NCBI RefSeq assembly: GCF_021347895.1
Contig: NC_067125.1
Span: 4,730,268-4,794,267, forward strand
Direction: 5' to 3'
Length of the DNA stretch: 64,000 bases
From: Acanthochromis polyacanthus
Taxonomy: Eukaryota; Chordata; Actinopteri; Pomacentridae
Shown here: piece after piece, positions 56,300 to 64,000 of the stretch
Numbering within the stretch: position 1 is the stretch's first letter
Layout: each line of letters begins with the position of its first letter
Notes under the pieces: model-generated
What the model was told of the DNA's origin: nothing
Seen by the model: only the letters and a program-made list of their open reading frames with translations
Database searches by the model: none
Made by a program: the position numbers and the translations under genes

Positions 56300-56612
56300 T
56301 CATAAATACTCTGTCAATGAGCGCAGCGCTACAGAAAGCGGGACGTCTCCATGGCTGCGGTGACGTAAGCAACAGGTTGATAGGAGTCCCTTTCGTGCGC
56401 GCGGTCCTCCTCCTCCTCCCGCGGCCGGAGCTCGTGCAGCACATCCCGGTGTCATCACATCACCGCACGGCGCTGCACGAGACCACTGCAGCAGCAGCAG
56501 CAGAAGCAGCAGCTCAGGGCTCGTGCCTCGTTTTTAGAAACTAGCGGTCGCAGAGCGGCGGAGAGAGAAAACATACCGGAGAGAAAACCGGACAGAAACA
56601 GCCGCACAGTCG
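56300..56612 (+). promoter_or_regulatory. CpG-rich promoter and first exon, downstream gene
   Basis: The sequence switches from AT-rich to CpG-rich. It has a CRE-like GGTGACGTAAGC (about 56360), GC-rich CTCCTCCTCCCGCGGCCGG, a (GCA)n-type run at 56490-56512 and then a purine-rich leader. That leader ends in GCACAGTCG|GTAAGAAG, a good donor at 56613. No long ORF crosses the donor, so the exon is probably 5' UTR of a + strand gene extending beyond the window. The gene cannot be named. Confidence 0.65.
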
Positions 56613-57248
56613 GTAAGAAGATGTCAGATTAACGTCTGTTTCACTCGGTGATTCTGCTGGTGTTCGTTGTGTACCGTCAGCACTCCTGACAACACCGTTA
56701 ATACTGGTGTTTAACGGACTGGTTTAAACACCGGATTGTCAGTTTTAACGGGGAATTCAATCACGGCGGCGTCCCTCCCGGTAGTACAGCTACTTCAGAT
56801 CGTCGCCAGCACGATGATTAACGACCATACCGTATGTGTTGTGTTCTTCCTCCTTCTAGTTCACCTGTATTTTTAAAAACTGTACATTTTTACCGTTTTC
56901 TGTCGCTATATCAGTTGTTAGCTGCGTCTCTTTAATGCTAACCTGCCTCTTAAGTTAAGTTGTTCGCCGCTAGCTTGTTTCTTAATAAGTTGGATTATGA
57001 ATTAGAGTGAAGGCTTAAGCAAGAGTGGACTTTAGCTGTTGTTGACCTGCCCTGTCTGGAGGCTGTCAAAGTGCACTTTCTGATTCATGCGGATTTAATG
57101 GCAAAACTGTGGGTTTATCATGACTGTCTGCTGCTATTTTTTCCATACTTCTCCTCTAATATCTCTAACAGAAGCTGCACCACCTGAGATTAACTCATAT
57201 TATTAATTACTCTGTCAGTGTTGAGCTGAAATGCCTTTTCTCGTGCAG
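56613..57248. other. Probable first intron, proximal part
   Basis: Still CpG-containing to about 56850, then AT-rich. No further signal. Confidence 0.4.
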
Positions 57249-57284
57249 ATGGTTGATGGTTGTGATTTGTTTGGTTCACAAAAG
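57249..57284 (+). other. Candidate micro-exon with ATG
   Basis: CTTTTCTCGTGCAG|ATGGTTGATG and CACAAAAG|GTGAGT bound 36 nt that read MVDGCDLFGSQK in frame. Both splice signals are good, but the peptide is not recognised. It may be the start of the downstream gene, a leader exon or chance. Confidence 0.3.
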
Positions 57285-57990
57285 GTGAGTCATGTTGCTG
57301 TCCGGCTGCCTTATTGTGGTCCCATAGATCAATACTGATGGATCCACTGTCTGAATCTGCCTGGAGGTTTAAAGATTACCAGTTATTCAATACGGATTGT
57401 TTCTAGTCTGCATCACGTGGCGGCACATCAGACACACATTTATGCATTTATCAGCCAGTCAAGGTCACTTTTTCTGCTACAGCTGTGAAAAGGATAATGG
57501 ATGTGAAAGGATGAGTGTGCTCTTGTTTTTGTTAGCGTGAAGCGGTGTTGCTGAAAGCTGTTTATCCGTACACGACTGTTTGTTTACCCACAAGAAGACA
57601 TTTAATTACATCGACAAACTGACTTTACATCGTCAGACGTCAGCATTTCTGATGTCTACGGGATCCATCGTCTCCACACTTCCCATTTGTTGTCTTGTTC
57701 AGAAGTCATACAGTGCATCCTTATAGAGCTGTGTTGTGTTTTGAGAGCTGGTGTGTCACGTTGGATGCCCTGCGTTTATATGAAGTTGAGGTAAAGGGCT
57801 ACTTTATATGTATTCAGGGTGTACGGTGTGACTCACTGCTGGAGACTCGCGAAAACTTTTAACTGTTCTAAAATCAAGCAGGGCCAGTGTGAATCAGACA
57901 CATTTGGATGTACATGATATTTACTCCATCGTCTTCCTTGATGACTTTTATGGTGAAGTGACGCATACTCTATCTTTATGTACATCTTGA
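57285..57990. other. Intronic DNA
   Basis: No supportable feature. Confidence 0.4.
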
Positions 57991-57991
57991 G

Positions 57992-58094
57992 GGGGGGGCG
58001 GGGGCGGCGAATATTCGGATACCAAATTAATATTCGGATAGTGCCGTAGCGAACGAATATTCGGATATTCGGAATATTCGGGTCCAGCCCTAGT
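57992..58094 (-). mobile_element. Truncated GAATATTC-rich MITE
   Basis: The reverse complement matches the left end of the element at 14934-15544 (GGGCTGGACCCGAATATTCC, TTCGTTCGCTACGGC); the rest is missing. A poly-G run follows at 57990. Confidence 0.75.
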
Positions 58095-58099
58095 AACAA

Positions 58100-58890
58100 C
58101 ACATCATCTACATGACATGTCTGACTTTGTGTCCACATAGTCAGACACGTTTCCAGTGGATGTTGGACTCCACCAGCTCTGTCCCTTGTCTCCAATCCTG
58201 TTCATAGTGTTCATGGGCAGGATCTGAAGGTTCAGCAGGGGTGAGGAGGGTTTCCGGTTTGGGGACCTCAGGGTCGCATCTCTGCTTTTTGCAGATGATG
58301 TGGTTCTGTTGGCTTTCTCACATCATGACCTTCAGCAGCACTGGAGTGGTTTGCAGACGAGTGTGAAGCGACAGGGATGAGGATCGGGACCTCCAAGTCC
58401 GAGGTTGAAGGGGGAGTTGGTTCCCCTAGCAAAGGAGTTCAAGTATCTCAGGATCTTGTTCACGAGTGATGGGAAAATGGAACGTGAGATGGACAGGTGG
58501 ATTGGTGTGATGTCAGCAGTAATGAAGGCGTTGTACCAAACCGTCATGGTGAAGAGGGAGCTGAACCACAAGGAGAAGCTCTCAATTTACCATCCATCTA
58601 CTTTCCAACCCTCACCTACAGTCATGAGCTCTGGGTATTGATCAAAAGAACAAGATTGTGGATACAAGCAGCTGAAATGAGCTTCCTCCATAGGGTGGCT
58701 AGACTCAGCCTTAGAGATAGGGTGAGGAGCTCAGACATGTGGAGGGAGCTGAGAGTAGAGCTGCTGCTCCTTCATGTCAAAAGGAGACAGTTGGTGTGGT
58801 TTGGACATCTGATTCAGATGCCTCCAGGGAGACTTCCTTTGGAGGTTTTCCAAACTGTTAGATATGCCTTCTGGTCTGATGTTTGAATGG
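58100..58890 (+). pseudogene. Decayed LINE reverse transcriptase fragment
   Basis: Conceptual reading across frames gives CPLSPILFIVF, then LFADDVVLLAFS at about 58282-58317. The FADD box holds the catalytic Asp pair of reverse transcriptases. A C-terminal FLHRVARLSLRDRVRSSDMW...HLIQMPPGRLPLEVF region, usual in fish non-LTR elements, follows. Several frameshifts and stops (for example near 58230 and 58470) and loss of the 5' part make it inactive. The clade is not assigned. Confidence 0.85.
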
Positions 58891-59270
58891 ACAGCTCACT
58901 ATAAAAGTGACATGTGTTTAAGTAAAAAACATTCTAAATAGACTAAAGTGATTGCTGATCAGTTATTGATGCTTTTTTCCATTATCATGGCCATAGTTTT
59001 ACACAAAAACTGATAGTTCAGTCCTATCAGCTCATTATTTATTATTTCCACAGCTTTTGAGAACTTTAGAAATGACGAGTGATTGGAATATGTTGCTTTT
59101 ATGTGGTATGTCAGCGTTGATTAGGCCGGACAAGACAGGTTTGTTTGAATAGCAAATTTCAACTTCAAGGCACTTCAAAGGGCTTTATATAGCACATTAA
59201 AAGCATTAAGAAAATTAGTAAATGAACAAAGAAAGATGAAAAGACAATTCAATGCAATTAAAAGAGTTAA
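58890..59270. other. Intronic DNA
   Basis: AAGGCACTTCAAAGGGCTTTATA (59167-59190) resembles the 3' end of a SINE/LINE. Otherwise nothing. Confidence 0.4.
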
Positions 59271-59271
59271 A

Positions 59272-59530
59272 TCCATCAATCTGTCCATTATCTATAAAGC
59301 GCTTAATCCTCAGTATGGTCGAGAGGAGCTGGAGTTTATCCCAGGGTGAAGGAGTCTAAAATAGGGCCACACATAGAAACAGACCAACAAGCACACTCAT
59401 TTTCACACTTACGGACAATTTAGAATCACCAATTATTCTCAGCATGTTTTTGGACTGTGGGAGGAAGCTGGTTAGAACAGATAAACTCCACACAGAAAGA
59501 GCCCAGGTCCAGGCCGCTACGCTAACTACA
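59272..59530 (-). mobile_element. Old diverged SINE, minus strand
   Basis: In reverse it follows the order of the 103-731 family: AACTCCA.. TGTGTGGAGTTTATCTG, CTTCCTCCCACAGTCC, GGTGATTCTAAATTGTCC, then AGCTCCTCTCGACC. It is much more decayed than the other two copies. Confidence 0.7.
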
Positions 59531-62480
59531 GATCTTTTAGCCATGAAGGGGTTAAATGGAGACTAAAAAAATAAGATAAAACACAAAATAAAAGTTACAG
59601 TGCAGTTTGAAATATTTATTAATTCATGAAAGGCAGAGGCAACAAAAAAGTCTTCAGCCTTGATTCTAAAGAACTGTGGGTTGCAGCATTTTTTGGGAGT
59701 ATGCTCCACGTCTGTGGTGCTTAAATTCCAAAAGAATCTGATTAGTAATATACTGCCTTTGTTATCACTTAGGATCCACTGTCATATACTAGTCCTTTAG
59801 TGATTGTAGACAACATGCCACAGCTGTGATAAGACAACATAGCTGCTTTTCAAACAGTCTTGACAGATACGTAGATTGTTAAATGGTGAGACTCATCAAA
59901 CATCACAGTCGAGGTTATGGTTTGTATAATGTTAATGCAACTTTGCCTGTTTTATCAGTCCTTTCCACGCCATTACTGACACATCACATGATTGTTCTGT
60001 AAGGCAGTGAGTCTGTGTTACCTTATTAGACAGAAATCTATGCATTTTCCTTGTATTTCTGACCATTTTATTGACAAAAATGTGTATTACACATAAGTAA
60101 ATGACACTCCAATGAACACAATTTCTTACTTTTTTAGTTGCAGTTCTTGTCATTGTAGTGCTGATGATTTTCTCTTGTGGGCATCTGAATTCATCTATGC
60201 AGAAAAAGCCTTGTTCTCCATGACTTACTGTTACATTTTCAGACAACTGTGGTGTTCCACCGTCTGCAGAACATAAACAGACGTTGCACAACATTGCTAT
60301 GCCAGTATTAGTGGTACGCACTTTGTAGGTGGGACACAGCAGTGATTTAACAGGCTTAGAGGTAGCAGGATTCCAGTGTCTGAAATATTTCCGAAATGAT
60401 TAGTCTGGGTTTGCAACCTCCTGATCCTCTTAAACCCCCAAGTTATTTTGGTTTTGAAGGCTCTTTTGTGTTTGATACAAAGACTATCAAAAATTAAAGC
60501 CTCTAACTGCAATTTTTTTGAATATATTACTGTTATTTTATAGATTTTCCCTGTTTTGTTAAATTGCAGATAACTAGTAAAAACTCAGAAAATAAGCAAT
60601 AATTGACGTGTTAACAACAAAAATAAAAAAAAATCAGGCCAAAACTGTAAGTAATGTTCATAATAAAAATCTGTACTTTGTTCTTTTATGAGGTTTAATC
60701 TTTATATTAGACTTTTTTTCATTCAGTCATTAAAAAATCTTATTTTACAGACATTTGACATTATCTCAGGGGGAAAAAAATATATTGCACTGTTATTTTA
60801 CAGTTTTTCAGATATTTAGAAAGAAGTGTTGACATCAAGAAATAGTAGTTTGTTATTTTACAATGAGTGACACTATCATTATTTTACAGGTGTTTGCTAA
60901 TATTTTCACAGTTTGTACAGTTTATGAATGTGGCCATAATGCAGATTTTTAGCTTTTTGCTGATTTTTAATTTTTTTTTTTTTTAAACTGCAGTTTCACT
61001 TTGTCGTTCATATTTATGATTCATGTCCACAAGCCAATTGTTGATGTTCGCCTGACAGTGAAAGAATATTACTGCAGTGGTGTTGGTGTATTTTCACATT
61101 GCCTCAGAATTCAAACACATACAGAGCTGGATCGTTCCTAAGCTCCACACCTGGAGCAGACATCATGCCAGCATTCTCAGACAGCAGACAGACGGCGAGC
61201 ATCATGATGCAACAGATCCTTTAAAGCTCTGCAGCACAGCCTGAGACGGACTCTAAAGCTCCAAATTAATGTAGGCTTTCTGCTGAGCTGTTTCATCATT
61301 TAAGGGTACCGCTCTGACAGCAGTGGTGCTCAGGGATGCCCAAGTTTCCTCTGTTTAGAGACACGAAGAGAAGGGGTCACCCTCACAGGGAAATACTGCA
61401 GCAGAAGTGCAGATATCATGTCCATAAGTTAAACTGTCAGTCATCTGTGAGAACATTAAGTACCAGGGATTTAATGTTCAGGATCTACACCGTAAAAATG
61501 ATAATTTAAAAAAAAAAAACTAAACTGTGAAAATAAAACAGTAGATTTCTGCAATGATCAAAACAATAAAGCAGTATAAAAATGGTCAAAATAATGGCAA
61601 ATATGTGTAAAGTAAAGATATTTTTAGCTGAGGTAAATATGAACAAATGCTATCGATGTGAAAGAAATTATTGTAACATCTAAACTGTCACTTTTTCTGT
61701 GATTTTAGTTGTCTGTCTGTGGTTTAAAAAAATTGGGCTTTTATTACTGAAAGCATTTCTAGATAAATACAGTATTGTTTGTTCTGACAGCATTGCTTCT
61801 AATGCTGTTAGTTGAAATAATACTGGTAGATGTCTCCATGCAGTGACTGTGAGTCTGTGGCCGGTTTTAAGGAACAACACGACATTTTAAAAGTCACAGG
61901 AGCACGGAGCTTTACTCCAGAGATGTGTTTTTCATGTGGTTTTGTGTTCATGTTGGCATTCACCTCTTCTTCTCTTGTTTGTGACCTCCGATGATATCTG
62001 AGATTGTGTTAATGCTGTGTGCTATCCAGAAACAGGCTCTTCTACATGATTTAGGTGTTTATTTCTTTGAGAAGTAATGCAGTAATGTCTGTGAACACAG
62101 TTGAAAAGAGAACGATAAGCCTCAGTTAGTTTTTTTTGTCTTTTGAATCGAGTATCTCGCCTAAAGGCATCTCATACTTCACAGCATATCTGAGGAATAA
62201 AATCAGCCTCTTACTGAGCCCAACCTAATCCTTGACCTTCTCCAGTAGGTATGTCTACAAATGTTTAGCAGTTTGATCTTTTTTGATTGTTTTTCTCCAG
62301 AGGACAGTTAGAAAATATAGCATACAAAGCTTTCATGCCGCATTTATTATGTGCAGATTTTGAGCCACACAGTTGGAATTAGAGTTTCGCACAATTGGAT
62401 TTCCCCTGTGAATTGTTTTTACATGATGATGAGGTGCTCACTGCAGCAGGATTTTAACTTTTACAAGTTAATTAGATTAG
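59530..62480. other. Intronic DNA with AT-rich repeat remnants
   Basis: 60530-60960 carries TGTTATTTTACAG-type units related to the intron 14 repeat. Open frames here (for example 59932-60321 minus) have no recognisable domains. No gene. Confidence 0.45.
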
Positions 62481-62665
62481 TTTTATTACTGTGAATGAAT
62501 ATTCCCGCAGGTTGCAGAGATCCCCCTCTGGCAGTAAAATCAATTAAAGCATCCTCGGCTATTTCTTTCTCACTGAGGCTGTTTGGTGGCTGTGATGATG
62601 AACACATAGCCAGCAGTGTGATGAATAAATCAATATTCTGGCCGGCTTATCGTTAATCTCTTCCG
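62480..62665. promoter_or_regulatory. Candidate conserved non-coding element
   Basis: GC-balanced non-repetitive stretch with AAATCAATTAAAGC, GAATAAATCAATATTCTGGCC and TTATCGTTAATC homeodomain/HNF6-like motifs. No splice or coding signal. Inferred from composition only. Confidence 0.3.
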
Positions 62666-64000
62666 ACTCTTTTACATCTTCATAACCTCTGTGAGCTCTG
62701 CTGTCTGGTCAGTTCAGACTCTGACTAAATCCTGACTAGACTGTGAAATGAAAAGGAGTTTTGTTCTGTTTTAGTTTAGTTTTTTCTAATGAACCATCAT
62801 CAATGCCGTTTGTGTCAGTGCATTTGTTACGTTACCTCTCAAAATACAAATTTCAATCATTTATTGTACAATGCAGCTAACTTTTCTCATGTTTAAACAA
62901 GAATTTGTGGATTTTTAATTATCTTCAGTGGCATTAATTTTGAAAGATCAATGCTGATGTTGCACTGATGTGTTCTACAGACTATCATAGAAGCTCTCAG
63001 TGTGATGAATATTAATTAACTGATGAGGCGACAAACTATTTGGTTGATGTTGGGGAAGATTATTGCCAGATAAAAGACAACAGTACCACTATGTTTGTGC
63101 TCTGTAGCGCTGTCTAATGAATTAAATGCATTGTTTTGATAATAATTCTCAGCATTTTGCCCACAAAGAATGACTGTACTCTGAAGCGTTGACACCAGCA
63201 CATGCCTGGTAGTTAGTGGTGTTGCTGTGTTGTTGTTAGCTGTGGTGTGATGCGTTTGGACAATGAGTTGAACAGCAGACTGGCCTGGACACAGAGGGAC
63301 GCATTGTTTTATGTGTACAGTCCTCTGCTCTCTGTGCCGCTGTCATCTGTCCGTCTACAGTATCGCTCTTCTTTTGGTTAGTGATGTGTACATCAACTCA
63401 CAGACAGAAAGACTGCCTGTTTGTGCTTTTGTTTGAGCCTGGATTTAGTATGAAAGTGTGTAGTTTGTTTTAGTATGTGTGGAATGTTAGTGTACCAAAG
63501 ATAATCATTACTGATATGTCTGTTCATACGTATTTCTGTCCTTATATTGAGCGAAAGATAACTTTTATATTAAAGAGGCAGCCACTGTGCAGAGAGGATA
63601 GTGTCATAATTTCCTCTCAGTCGTCTCTGATTTGTGAGACATGATGCAAGAAAACATCTCCTCTGAAAGGTAGAAGGTATGATTGTATCAGGGTCATGTC
63701 GGTTTAGCTGTCGCCTCCATGTTGTCTGCACATTCACTCAGAAGTGTTGTTTGTTTTGCTTTATCAGCTCAGCTCTGTACAGGCCGCTTCCAGCACTGTG
63801 TGTTCAATATTCAGCTCTGTGATTGCTTTCTTTATCACCACCATCCCTCTCCTCGGTTCACCCGCAGTCTGGGACTAATCACATTCAGCTCCAGGATCTG
63901 CTTCTGGGTATCTCTAGCAAAAAAAGAGAGCTGGAACCGCAGTAACTCATTTGCTTATTTCCTTTCAGCTTGTGTCATTTCACATGCAAAGCAGTAAAGC
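62665..64000. other. Intronic or intergenic DNA to window end
   Basis: No exon, RNA gene or clear repeat that I can support. Confidence 0.4.

Noticed and set aside
58405..58886. A host gene with a FLHRVARLSLRDRVRSS segment
   Set aside because: The segment is the C-terminal part of a fish non-LTR retrotransposon; FADD reverse transcriptase box upstream and frameshifts confirm a decayed LINE.

Overview
The window is vertebrate, almost certainly teleost, nuclear DNA. Coding exons are small (38 to 235 bp), have canonical GT-AG borders and are spread over 21 kb. The rest is long (GT)n and (ATCT)n microsatellites, tRNA-headed SINEs with GGAT tails, MITEs, a decayed fish-type LINE reverse transcriptase fragment and many degenerate tandem repeats. 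There are no bacterial-style operons, rRNA, tRNA or CRISPR features. Most long open frames are repeat artefacts.

The one gene that can be read with confidence is pak1 (p21-activated kinase 1, group I PAK) on the + strand. Fourteen coding exons run from the ATG at 21343 to the TAG at 42667 and predict 562 residues, against 545 in human PAK1 by recall. Every exon junction was checked for phase. The product has an N-terminal Nck-binding proline motif, the CRIB motif, the autoinhibitory segment, an acidic stretch, the PIX-binding motif, an unusually long Pro/Ala-rich linker and a complete kinase domain. In that domain the key residues are K316, E332, D406, D424 and activation-loop T440. Upstream (1-21.3 kb) is probably first intron and 5' flank. 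It holds candidate non-coding exons at 2163-2230 and about 17200-17319. The 3' UTR probably runs to about 45.27 kb.

Layout: 1-1.4 kb, nested transposable elements; 1.4-20 kb, intronic DNA full of decayed satellites, two clear MITE insertions (14.9 and 18.3 kb) and several GT arrays; 20.5-21.3 kb, a 30-bp minisatellite that abuts the first coding exon; 21.3-42.7 kb, pak1; 42.7-45.3 kb, 3' UTR with strong hairpins; 45.3-56.2 kb, intergenic, with SINE/MITE copies, a 20-bp-stem hairpin and RFX-like X-boxes; 56.3-56.6 kb, a CpG-rich promoter and first exon of an unidentified downstream + strand gene; 56.6-64 kb, probably its first intron, with a LINE fragment and an old SINE.

The most unusual structure is repeat architecture inside pak1. 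The exon coding for the CRIB motif (24241-24335) is bracketed by a tandem array of a unit of about 120 bp in one orientation upstream and in the opposite orientation downstream. The exon leading into the kinase glycine loop (32424-32487) is likewise bracketed by inverted pyrimidine/purine arrays of a different unit. Both exons have lengths not divisible by three, so pairing of the arrays could affect skipping, circularisation or dsRNA editing at functionally decisive places. Other notable items are an array of 20 inverted CCAAT boxes at the first coding exon, a 575-bp TIR element with a 9-bp target duplication carrying a RecQ-like helicase fragment, a possible 87-nt exitron in exon 7, and mutually exclusive hairpins in the 3' UTR.
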